Below are positions 49,968 to 58,300 of a DNA stretch of 64,000 nt, in pieces. The notes beneath the pieces are model-generated. The model made no database searches. It worked only from the letters and a program-made list of their open reading frames with translations, and was not told the origin of the DNA. Source of the stretch: Alteromonas sp. KUL106 (lineage in GTDB: Bacteria; Pseudomonadota; Gammaproteobacteria; Enterobacterales; Alteromonadaceae); NCBI RefSeq assembly GCF_009811415.1, contig NZ_BLIG01000015.1, positions 93,575-157,574 of the forward strand. Direction: 5' to 3'. Within the stretch, counting starts at the first letter, position 1. Each line of letters opens with the position of its first letter. The position numbers and the translations under genes were made by a program.

Positions 49968-52217
49968 ATGTCTATAAGACGACTAGTTGAATTCGATAAG
50001 GCAAATAGTCAAATTGGTCAAAGTCATAACCAAACCTGCTGGACCGTGTTGAGTGTTGAAGACGACACCTTTTATCAACAAACGCTTCGCTTAGCATTGA
50101 AAGGTTTGCAGGTAAATGGAAAGAGTGTCGAACTTATCTCTGCAAGTTCCGCTGCTGAGGCTTCACTCATATTGTCCTCAAGAGATGACATATCTGTAAT
50201 TCTTCTTGATGTGGTTATGGAAACGGACGATGCCGGACTTCGTCTTGTTGATACCATAAGAAGTATCATGGGTAACAATCGAGTGAGAATAATCTTACTG
50301 ACTGGTCAACCCGGAATGGCGCCACATGAAGACGTCATGAAGCAATATGATATCGATGAATACTGGATAAAAACGGATACCACCGAAGCGCAACTGCGTT
50401 CATCGGTGACCAGTAATGTTCGCACCTGGCATTATTTGACGGAACTTTATAACGCAAAACGCAGCCTGCAAATGCTTGTTGACGCTTCAAGGGTAATTAC
50501 ATCGAAGCGTGACATTAAAAGTTTTACGAGGACGGTTTTATCTGAGATAGCCAAGGTTATTGGAGTTCCCAGTGAAGGGGGAATTGTTTGCGCGCACCAT
50601 TCTGCAAATAAATCGCTTAAAGAGTCGGAAGTGATAGCGGTAAGTGGTCGCTTTCAAGTACATCAGGCAAACCTTGTCCAGGATATTCTGGAAAACCCAG
50701 ATTTTAGAGAGAAGTCAGAGGTTTTATCGTTATTGGAGAAGGCTATGCTTAGCCGAGAACACTGCTTTTCTAAAGGTTTTTCGGCGCTTTATTTTTCGAC
50801 CGAAGATGTCGACAAGCGCGCTTACATGATTTGCGTGCAAACCCCAAATACACTGTTGCCAGAACACATTACCCTACTAAAAGTATTTTGTGAAAACATT
50901 CACAACGGTTTCAAAAATTTGGCGCTTTTTAACAGGTTGTCACAACTTGCCTATTATGACTTAGAATTGAATGCGCCCAATCGAAACTGGTTAGAACGAG
51001 AGATTTCTCAACTCGATGATGAAACCTTATCAAATTCAACATTGGTACTCGTTGATGTAAAAAACTACGCCGAAACGGCAGTGATGTTAGGTAAGCGCTA
51101 CATACGAAGCTTGATTCACTCTTTCTATGAAGCATTGTTGAGTGAATTTCCGCATGCATCCGCGATATGCCGGATAGATGATAATCAACTTGCTCTACTA
51201 TTTCTTGATAACGGCGGGGTCGACTCTAAAAAATTAGCTCGGTTGACCGAAAAAAAGATTGTGATTGACGGTGTTCAGCATACAGTACTGTCGACAGTTG
51301 GAGAGATGTCGCTTAAGCAAAGTGTTGACTGTGAAGCGTCTGAAATAGTCACAACAGCGCAAATTGCAGTAGCATCGACCAGAGAGAAAAAATTAAATTA
51401 TTCAAATTTCGATGTCAAAACAACAGGGGAGATAGCACAACGACAGCTCATATTACATGAACTATACAGTGCAATGACGTCAACAAGCGAACTCGACATC
51501 GCGCTGCAGCCTAAAATTAATATGAAAAACGGCAAACTCATTGGCGCCGAAGCGCTTATTCGATGGCTAAAGCCTGACGGCACCGCTGTACCACCGGTAA
51601 AATTTATCCCTATCGCTGAGGCATCCGGATTGATAAATAAAATCGATCTTATTGTGCTTGAAAAAACAATTACTGCAATTGAAGCACTTTCTCAACATGG
51701 GCTAAGCATTCCCGTTTCATTTAATGTGACATGCGGTGAATTGCAAAACGATGGCTTTGTTGAAGAAGTGGTAAACTCTCTGAATTCAAGCAAAATCGAT
51801 CCTTCACTTCTCGAGATAGAGATTACAGAAACCCAGGCCATGGAAGATTATACTATTGTTAATCCCATCCTTAAAAACCTCAGGCAACGAGGCATCAAAA
51901 TCAGCATAGACGATTTTGGTACGGGCTACTCTTCTCTTGCGCATATCACTGATTTAGCTGCAACAACGCTTAAGCTTGATAAGAGTTTTGTATCAAAGTT
52001 GTCGGGTGAAGATAAGGAGGCCGGCGTTGCGGTGTGCGAAATGGTTTTGCGTCTTGCAAATAGGTTTGATTTTGACGTGATTGCGGAGGGCGTCGAGTCG
52101 GAAATCGAACGGTTGGCACTTATGGATATTGGATACGAAATTGCGCAAGGTTTCTATTTCGCGAAGCCGATGGCACTTCCCAAATTTATCGACTGGGCTA
52201 AGAAAAGGCCGCAGTAG
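49968..52217 (+). CDS. REC-DUF3369-(degenerate GGDEF)-EAL c-di-GMP phosphodiesterase, 749 aa
   Basis: The ATG at 49968 has GGAG at good distance; another in-frame ATG 21 bases earlier is possible. Order: receiver (about 25-150, acceptor Asp in VILLDVVMET), DUF3369 (about 165-310), a degenerate GGDEF (CRIDDNQLALLF in place of the GGDEF loop), and EAL (about 500-745) with all catalytic signatures: 'IGAEALIRW', 'FNVTC', 'EIEITET', 'IDDFGTGYSSL', 'LDKSFV', 'AEGVESE', 'QGFYFAKP'. Role: phosphorylation-controlled hydrolysis of c-di-GMP. The sensor kinase gene begins on the base after its stop codon, so the kinase is the probable partner. Confidence 0.88.
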   Translation: MSIRRLVEFDKANSQIGQSHNQTCWTVLSVEDDTFYQQTLRLALKGLQVNGKSVELISASSAAEASLILSSRDDISVILLDVVMETDDAGLRLVDTIRSIMGNNRVRIILLTGQPGMAPHEDVMKQYDIDEYWIKTDTTEAQLRSSVTSNVRTWHYLTELYNAKRSLQMLVDASRVITSKRDIKSFTRTVLSEIAKVIGVPSEGGIVCAHHSANKSLKESEVIAVSGRFQVHQANLVQDILENPDFREKSEVLSLLEKAMLSREHCFSKGFSALYFSTEDVDKRAYMICVQTPNTLLPEHITLLKVFCENIHNGFKNLALFNRLSQLAYYDLELNAPNRNWLEREISQLDDETLSNSTLVLVDVKNYAETAVMLGKRYIRSLIHSFYEALLSEFPHASAICRIDDNQLALLFLDNGGVDSKKLARLTEKKIVIDGVQHTVLSTVGEMSLKQSVDCEASEIVTTAQIAVASTREKKLNYSNFDVKTTGEIAQRQLILHELYSAMTSTSELDIALQPKINMKNGKLIGAEALIRWLKPDGTAVPPVKFIPIAEASGLINKIDLIVLEKTITAIEALSQHGLSIPVSFNVTCGELQNDGFVEEVVNSLNSSKIDPSLLEIEITETQAMEDYTIVNPILKNLRQRGIKISIDDFGTGYSSLAHITDLAATTLKLDKSFVSKLSGEDKEAGVAVCEMVLRLANRFDFDVIAEGVESEIERLALMDIGYEIAQGFYFAKPMALPKFIDWAKKRPQ

Positions 52218-54074
52218 TTGAAGTTACTTTCGATACCTAAATTATTAAGAGACAAAAACATAGCGGTGACGTTGCTGTTTGCGTTGCTAATGTCGATGTC
52301 CGTAACTGTAGCGATTTTTTTCACTTTAATTGATAGCAAACTTAACGAAGTGGCCAATGCGCATACCATGATGCTGAGTAGGGCAAATCAATCTCTTAAC
52401 ACAAAATTAGGAGATATTCGAAATAGTACCGTGCTTATCAATAGTCATGTTATCGACCTGCTACAAGCCAACGACGCTTCCGCTGCTGATGTGTTTTCTC
52501 ATATTGGCAAAAACCATCCCTCTATTTCACAAATCCGCTGGTTGTCTAGTGACGGCCAAGAACAGATTCGCGTTAATTTCAACGAAATTGGGCACGAGGT
52601 TGTTCCGGATGAGAAGTTGCAAAACAAAAGTGCCCGTTATTATTTTAAAGAAGCACTAAGAAACAAAGACGGTAAAGTCTATTTATCGCCTATCGATCTC
52701 AATATGGAAAATGGCAAGATAGAACATCCTTTAAAAACCACTATCAGAAGTGCTATCACGGTAAAAGAGCATCCCTTAGGTGAAGGGGTATTTATCATTA
52801 ACTTTGCTTTGAATTCTCTTTTTGATGAATTGCGTCTTGTCAGCAGTGACATAGCGAAAATACTTGTGGCAAAAGGCAACGGTGAGTGGATGCTTTCATC
52901 GAATAAAGATGAAGAATGGGGGGCAATGCGAGGCTTGCAGAACACGGGCGCAAACGTTCGTTTGGCCAAGCTTTGGTCTGAAGTTATTCAAAGTGGCAGT
53001 GTGTCTATATGGCGTGACGATAACAATGCGATATACAGTGCAATAGTGCTTAACCCTGAAGGGACGGAAAATTTAGAGAAGGAGTCCGTCGTTTTATTTG
53101 CCTACTCACCACCTTCCATTTATAACACTCAATTTTATAGTGCGTTTTTACCCGCTTTACTTGCAGGGGTGTTTGTTTGTATCGTTTTCATATCGTGGTT
53201 CCTAAGAGATAGATACAAGTCAATGAAACTCGATGAATTAGCGAGCCGGCTTGCAGTTGAACGCGATGCCCTTAAAAAGACGTTAAAAGAGCGCGAATTA
53301 CTCCGAGAGGAATTAGTTGAATCAGAAAAGTTAGCGTCACTTGGTTTACTTGTTTCTGGCGTTGCACACGAACTCAATACTCCGATTGGTGGTGGCATCC
53401 TGGCAATAAGCGGATTGCAAAAAAAAGTTGCAGCGCTCAAAGCGCTTTTACCAAATAATCTAAGCAATACAGCGCTTTCTGATTTTTTAGTTTACACCGA
53501 TGAAGCCGTTGATCTTGCATTAAATGGGCTCAATAGAAGTGCCGAAATAATCAAGCGCTTCAAACGTCTTTCTATCGACAGAGGAAGTGACGATATTATT
53601 TCTTTTTCATTGGGCGAATTGCTCAGTGACCTCATTGCTTCAATGAAGCCCTTGTTAAAGCCTAAACGTGTTTCCATAGTCCTTGATATGGATAATGATA
53701 TTCAAATGCAAAGTTACCCCGGGATAGTGTCACAAATCCTACAAAATCTTTTGAGCAATGCTGTCGAACATGCCTTTGATGGAAATCTGGGAAATGAAAT
53801 TACTATTGCAGTTTCTGGAAAGGATACGGTAACTATTGGGGTTCGCGACAATGGCAGTGGTATCTCGAAGAAACTCATGAACACACTCTTTAACCCTTTT
53901 GTGACAAGCGCTAGAGCTAGAGGCAATTCAGGGTTAGGCCTTCACTTGGTGTATTTATGGACAGTAAATAGTTTGCACGGAAAAATCAGTGTGAAAAGCG
54001 ATGACCAGGGTGCCGAATTTACGCTAGTCATTCCTGCTAATATAGCGCATCTCGAAGCGGATAGCGTCGCCTAA
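52218..54074 (+). CDS. membrane sensor histidine kinase, 618 aa
   Basis: It starts with TTG directly after the stop of the REC-EAL gene, which makes translational coupling likely. One membrane helix (about 17-38), a periplasmic Cache-like sensor (about 40-305; 'ISQIRWLSSDGQEQIRVNF', 'RSAITVKEHPLGEGVFIINF'), membrane helix 2 (about 312-332), coiled coil, HisKA of the 'VSGVAHELNTPIGGG' class (His in AHELNTP), and HATPase ('QNLLSNAVEHAF', 'VRDNGSGI', 'GNSGLGLHLV'). All kinase motifs are intact. Signal unknown; target is probably the receiver of the preceding gene. Confidence 0.88.
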   Translation: MKLLSIPKLLRDKNIAVTLLFALLMSMSVTVAIFFTLIDSKLNEVANAHTMMLSRANQSLNTKLGDIRNSTVLINSHVIDLLQANDASAADVFSHIGKNHPSISQIRWLSSDGQEQIRVNFNEIGHEVVPDEKLQNKSARYYFKEALRNKDGKVYLSPIDLNMENGKIEHPLKTTIRSAITVKEHPLGEGVFIINFALNSLFDELRLVSSDIAKILVAKGNGEWMLSSNKDEEWGAMRGLQNTGANVRLAKLWSEVIQSGSVSIWRDDNNAIYSAIVLNPEGTENLEKESVVLFAYSPPSIYNTQFYSAFLPALLAGVFVCIVFISWFLRDRYKSMKLDELASRLAVERDALKKTLKERELLREELVESEKLASLGLLVSGVAHELNTPIGGGILAISGLQKKVAALKALLPNNLSNTALSDFLVYTDEAVDLALNGLNRSAEIIKRFKRLSIDRGSDDIISFSLGELLSDLIASMKPLLKPKRVSIVLDMDNDIQMQSYPGIVSQILQNLLSNAVEHAFDGNLGNEITIAVSGKDTVTIGVRDNGSGISKKLMNTLFNPFVTSARARGNSGLGLHLVYLWTVNSLHGKISVKSDDQGAEFTLVIPANIAHLEADSVA

Positions 54075-54383
54075 TTAAGTTTTTACCCATTTTACTCCCT
54101 AGGTCAATGACTTCAATCGGGTATGAGACCATGAACATCTCGCAATTCAAACCGCTGTTAAAAAGCACTAATGCTATGTGAAAAGTTGTGCCTACTTTCT
54201 ACGCTTTTTAGATACGTACTTCACGATAAATTGTGCTCTAACACCTAACTGGGGCTCACTAAAGGCGGAGCGCGTTCTTTATTTAATGACAAACGAAAAC
54301 AAGACATTAAAGCGATGAATTACCTTGGGCAAAAGCCGTTACATAGGGTAGGCTAGAATTTCAAAATAATAAGGATTAACTGC
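54075..54383. other. intergenic region before the metalloprotease gene
   Basis: Just over 300 bases, no gene or structured element that I recognise; presumably the promoter of the protease gene. Confidence 0.45.
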
Positions 54384-56831
54384 ATGCTGCAATTGAACAT
54401 TTTTCATAAAGCGGCGCGACAGGTAAAAGCATCAGGTAAATTGGCCATTGCGTTTACGATATTGTTTGTCGTGTCTACGTCTTCAGCTTGGGCTTCGTTA
54501 CCGGGCATTGGTGAGTTCACCAGCGATATGATCAAAAAAGACGGACTGATCCCCGTCTACTACGATAATGAAAGCGACAAAGTATACTTAGCGGTGCCAG
54601 CAAACAACGCGGAATACTTGTTCCAAAGCAGCTTGCCGTATGGCGTAGGGTCGAACGACATTGGACTTGATCGTGGACAACTAGGCGACACTCGCCTAGT
54701 CAGCTTCGAAAAATTTGGCAATAAACTTTTATTAAAACAACACAACACCAAATACCGCGCAGCCTATGGCAGCGATGCTGAAAAGCAAAGCATAGATGAA
54801 GCCTTTGCCGACTCGGTCATTGCTGGTTTTACGGTTGTGGCTAAAGACGACAGCGCCAGCCTTATCGATTACACCCCATTCTTATTGAGTGACATACACG
54901 GCATTGGCAATCGCTTAGCAGGCACGAACCAAGGCAGCTTTAGCGTAGATAAAATGCGAAGCGGTGTGTATTTACCTAAAACCAAAGGTTTTGAAAAAAA
55001 CACCGAGTTAGAGGCATTAGTCACCTTTGCTGGTAAAAAGCCGGGTGAATACATACAACAAGTTACGCCTGACCCAGAAAGCTTATCAGTACACCTACAT
55101 CATTCGTTTGTGGCACTCCCTGACGATAATTACACGCCCAGAGAGTATCATCCATATTCAGGCTACTGGAAGTTCAGCTACTTCGACTATTCAACGCCTA
55201 TCAGCGAGCCTATCGAACAGCGTTTTATTACTCGCCATCGTCTATACAAAAAAACGCCTCACGCGGCGAAGAGCGAAGCGGTTGAGCCTATTGTGTATTA
55301 CCTCGACCCTGGTATTCCAGAACCCGTAATGACCGCGCTCAAAGAAGGCGCGAGCTGGTGGAATCAAGCCTATGAAGCCGCAGGCTATAAAGATGCGTTT
55401 CAGGTGAAAGTACTGCCAGAAGGCGCTGACCCAATGGACGTGCGTTATAACGTCATTAACTGGGTACATCGTGCAACACGGGGTTGGTCATATGGTTCGT
55501 CGGTTGTCGACCCGCGTACGGGCGAAATTATCAAAGGTCATGTAACACTTGGCTCACTGCGTGTAAGACAAGATTATTTAATTGCCCTTGGCCTAACCAG
55601 CCCATTTAAAGACGGCAACACCGACACCACTGCGCAGAAAGAAATGGCTTTAGACCGCATTAGGCAATTGTCTGCTCATGAGGTAGGGCACACCTTAGGC
55701 ATAGCGCACAATTTTGCGGCAAGTGAAAACAACCGTGCTTCGGTAATGGATTATCCTCACCCTAAAATCAGTATTAAAAACGGCAAAATTAGCCTAGAAG
55801 GCGCCTATGACAAAGGCATAGGTGCGTGGGATATACATGCCGTAGCATATGGTTACCAAGACTTTGCCAGCGACGCAGAAGAAGCTGAAGCCTTGGCAAA
55901 AATTATCGTAAAAGGTCGTAATGAGGGCTTAAGCTTTAAGTCAGACCCCGATACCCGCAGTAGTCGTCATGCATCAGCAAACGGCCATATGTGGGAAAAT
56001 GGCAGCAACCCGCTAGATGCCTTCGATGAAATTTCACAAGTGCGCGAAATGGCGTTAGCCAATTTAGGTTTGGACACTTTAAGCCTAAACAGCAGTTTAT
56101 CGTCCCTTGAGAATGCCTTAGTGCCTATTTTCTTACTTCATCGCTATCAGCTAGAGGCCGTGGCAAAGCAAGTAGGCGGCTTAGTTTATGAATATGAGCG
56201 CAAAGGTGACTACACCCAAGCGCAGGGCCAACAGTTTGTAGCACCAGCGGTGCAGCAGCGCGCTATGCAGCAGTTAATTACGGCCACTACCGCCGATTAC
56301 CTGACGATTCCTGAATCGGTCCTCGCGCTTATTCCACCTACAGCCTACGGCGACGACATTACTCGTGAGCACTTTACGGGCAAAATGGGGTTAATGTTAG
56401 ATCCTGTCTCTGCCGCCGCTTCGGCATCGAACTTTGCATTTGAGTTGCTATTGCATCCAGAGCGCTTAAACCGCTTAGAGTGGCAAACAAGAAGCACTAA
56501 AGACCGACGCAAAAAGGTGGGCGTTTCTATGTTGGTGAAGCAAATACTTAACGTACACTGGTATAAAAATAAGTCGCAAAGCCCATTAGCAAAACGCCTA
56601 CAGCTAGTGGCGTTAAATGCAGTGATGAAAGCTGTCACTAACGACAAGCTAGCGCCCGAAGTAAGAATGGAAGCCGAACTTGCACTGCTTGAATTCAGCG
56701 AGTGGTTAGAGGGTGAAGCTGACGACAATCAGTATGAAATACTGAAACAGCAGTTTGATACTTATTGGGCTAGTAAGACGTGGCCAAATACCTTTGAGGT
56801 AGAACCTCTACCGCCAGGTTCGCCGATTTAG
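54384..56831 (+). CDS. secreted zinc metalloprotease with DUF5117/DUF4953 domains, 815 aa
   Basis: A basic N-terminus and hydrophobic segment ending near 'SSAWA' form a signal peptide. The first half shows the DUF5117 pattern ('KDGLIPVYYDNESDKVYLAVP', 'YLFQSSLPYGVGSNDIGLDRGQLGDTRLV'), and the second half has the metzincin site 'HEVGHTLGIAHN' (His432, Glu433, His436, His442) and a Met-turn 'SVMDYPHP', both typical of DUF4953 zinc-dependent proteases. It should act in the periplasm or outside the cell on proteins. No lipobox. It is monocistronic, between the kinase gene and the convergent 57-64 kb cassette. Confidence 0.87.
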   Translation: MLQLNIFHKAARQVKASGKLAIAFTILFVVSTSSAWASLPGIGEFTSDMIKKDGLIPVYYDNESDKVYLAVPANNAEYLFQSSLPYGVGSNDIGLDRGQLGDTRLVSFEKFGNKLLLKQHNTKYRAAYGSDAEKQSIDEAFADSVIAGFTVVAKDDSASLIDYTPFLLSDIHGIGNRLAGTNQGSFSVDKMRSGVYLPKTKGFEKNTELEALVTFAGKKPGEYIQQVTPDPESLSVHLHHSFVALPDDNYTPREYHPYSGYWKFSYFDYSTPISEPIEQRFITRHRLYKKTPHAAKSEAVEPIVYYLDPGIPEPVMTALKEGASWWNQAYEAAGYKDAFQVKVLPEGADPMDVRYNVINWVHRATRGWSYGSSVVDPRTGEIIKGHVTLGSLRVRQDYLIALGLTSPFKDGNTDTTAQKEMALDRIRQLSAHEVGHTLGIAHNFAASENNRASVMDYPHPKISIKNGKISLEGAYDKGIGAWDIHAVAYGYQDFASDAEEAEALAKIIVKGRNEGLSFKSDPDTRSSRHASANGHMWENGSNPLDAFDEISQVREMALANLGLDTLSLNSSLSSLENALVPIFLLHRYQLEAVAKQVGGLVYEYERKGDYTQAQGQQFVAPAVQQRAMQQLITATTADYLTIPESVLALIPPTAYGDDITREHFTGKMGLMLDPVSAAASASNFAFELLLHPERLNRLEWQTRSTKDRRKKVGVSMLVKQILNVHWYKNKSQSPLAKRLQLVALNAVMKAVTNDKLAPEVRMEAELALLEFSEWLEGEADDNQYEILKQQFDTYWASKTWPNTFEVEPLPPGSPI

Positions 56832-57015
56832 AAAAGCTTAGATGGTTATTTCCCGTGGTTCGTTTTTGAAGCTGAAATTATTTGCACTGTTGCAAAATTA
56901 ATGAGTATGTTTTGGTTACCCAATGTTGAAAGTGAAGTGTCTCTGGATAGGCTAATGACTCAGGTAATTAGTTTAGAATTGTATGGTCCGCAAAAAAATC
57001 TAATTGATTTTTACT

Positions 57016-57591
57016 TCACTTTTTCAATTCAGGGTAACCAAGCGTCGTGATATTACCATGCTCTGAAATAATAATTTCAATTTCGTTGGTTTCGTGCGAG
57101 TGCCTATCGAGCCGTGAACGTTTGGGGTAGAATATTTCTTGGTTTTCTGAGCCTCGCCAGCGAAGGTAAGTATTTCTTTTGTCTTCTTGGTACCTCCCTG
57201 CAACTATGATGTCTGCGTATTCAAGAAGCGGTTTCCAATATCCCATTTGTTTCAGTTCGTGCGGTTCGTAACCTGTGTAAGTCATTATTGATAGGCTACT
57301 ATGCTTCCGTATTTCTGATAGAAGCCAGAGCGTATTTTCAGGTTGTTGCATAGGCTCGCCACCGAGAATTGTTATGCCATCTATGTTTGAGGCCCGCAAA
57401 ATTTGTTGAAGCAATTCAAAGCGGTGGATTAAGGTTCGAGGCCTATTTGGCCACATCTCTTCATTCCAGCAACCTTTACATCCAAGAGTACAGCCCTGCA
57501 CCCATACTGTATAACGCGAGCCAGGGCCATATATATGAGTGACGGGCTCAATATGAGAAATGTTGAAATAATCTGCTGGCTGAAATTTCAT
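57016..57591 (-). CDS. radical-SAM activase-like protein (NrdG-like), 191 aa
   Basis: I start at the ATG at 57591 (MKFQPADYF), which overlaps the preceding stop as ATGA; an ATG 15 bases earlier is possible. Motifs: 'VQGCTLGCKGCWNEEMW', the Cx3Cx2C cluster of radical-SAM proteins, and 'GITILGGEPMQQPENTLWLL', the SAM-binding GGE segment of anaerobic ribonucleotide-reductase activases. No nrdD-like partner is present in the window; the neighbours instead are DUF1257-like, DUF2997 and helicase proteins. It is the last gene of the six-gene cassette. The probable role is activation or modification of a partner in this cassette, not nucleotide reduction. Confidence 0.8.
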   Translation of the reverse strand: MKFQPADYFNISHIEPVTHIYGPGSRYTVWVQGCTLGCKGCWNEEMWPNRPRTLIHRFELLQQILRASNIDGITILGGEPMQQPENTLWLLSEIRKHSSLSIMTYTGYEPHELKQMGYWKPLLEYADIIVAGRYQEDKRNTYLRWRGSENQEIFYPKRSRLDRHSHETNEIEIIISEHGNITTLGYPELKK

Positions 57592-58091
57592 ATTGTTCGT
57601 GAGCATACTAGCTGAATTTTTCCGTTTATATGCTTTTCTTTAACGACATAGCCTTGCGCTTTTGCTCGCTCAATGGCTCGCTTTCGAGTTTCCTCTACTC
57701 TAGCTTTACGCTCTGCCTCAATACGTTGCTTTTCCAACTCAGCTAGATATTCAAGGTAAATGTTATATTGCTTTGTGTACTCAGCGGAAAGCTCTTTTAA
57801 AAAGAGTCCAACCGATTGATATTGTTTGCTAGTTTTACTAACTAACCTCCCATTCATTTCACTTGAGTCATGAAGTAAAACCCATTGGTCATTCACAAGG
57901 CGAAAGTATTGATGCCCGTAGTAATCTTTGCGATTTGTTATTATGTCACTCACTTGAAGTGGGTTGCTGTGGTTAAAGGAACTTACATTGTCAATTGTGA
58001 CAATAGTTGGCTCGTAACCTAATACGTCTAGTGCATTTACAAGAACATCTTGAATTGTAAATGGGGTTGCTGTGGTGATTACTGCACTCAA
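57588..58091 (-). CDS. DUF1257(Ycf35)-like protein with charged helix, 167 aa
   Basis: The beginning 'PFTIQDVLVNALDVLGYEPTIV' and the C-terminus 'AIERAKAQGYVVKEKHINGKIQLVCSR' resemble the two ends of DUF1257 (Ycf35), where a YGFxVxEExxxxGxIxLxLRR-type tail is diagnostic. Between them is a strand-rich core (YGHQYFRLVNDQWVLLHDSS) and a long charged helix (about 105-140, LEKQRIEAERKARVEETRKR). It overlaps the DUF2997 gene by 4 bases and the radical-SAM gene by 4 bases. From memory, DUF1257 and DUF2997 genes are often adjacent. The function is unknown. Confidence 0.6.
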   Translation of the reverse strand: MSAVITTATPFTIQDVLVNALDVLGYEPTIVTIDNVSSFNHSNPLQVSDIITNRKDYYGHQYFRLVNDQWVLLHDSSEMNGRLVSKTSKQYQSVGLFLKELSAEYTKQYNIYLEYLAELEKQRIEAERKARVEETRKRAIERAKAQGYVVKEKHINGKIQLVCSRTI

Positions 58092-58300
58092 AGGCTGCCT
58101 CGATTATTGGTTATGGTTCGATTACTCACTAGTTCATTTGCTTGGAAATATTCATCTGTCTTTTTAATATTTACTATATTGAGTTCTTGCTCTAATAAGC
58201 TTTCTACTGCTTCTAGACAGGTTTCTCCTTTGAAGCCATCCGTCTTCGCTGTGATTTTTCCTTCATCATCAATCGTGAGAATCACTTTTTGCTCAGGCAT
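58088..58300 (-). CDS. DUF2997 family small protein, 70 aa
   Basis: 'KVILTIDDEGKITAKTDGFKGETCLEAVESLLEQEL' is the DUF2997 pattern: two strands then 'GFKGxxCLEA' and a helix with a conserved Cys. These are small cytoplasmic proteins of unknown function. Its start overlaps the coiled-coil gene by 8 bases and its stop overlaps the DUF1257-like gene by 4. The Cys, here Cys28 in 'GETCLEA', and the fixed neighbourhood with a radical-SAM gene make it a candidate substrate or carrier; that is inference. Confidence 0.75.
   Translation of the reverse strand: MPEQKVILTIDDEGKITAKTDGFKGETCLEAVESLLEQELNIVNIKKTDEYFQANELVSNRTITNNRGSL

Noticed and set aside
57016..57591. Anaerobic ribonucleotide reductase activase in its usual role (nrdG)
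   Set aside because: The motifs are NrdG-like, but there is no nrdD and the gene is locked into a helicase cassette, so I do not use the gene symbol.
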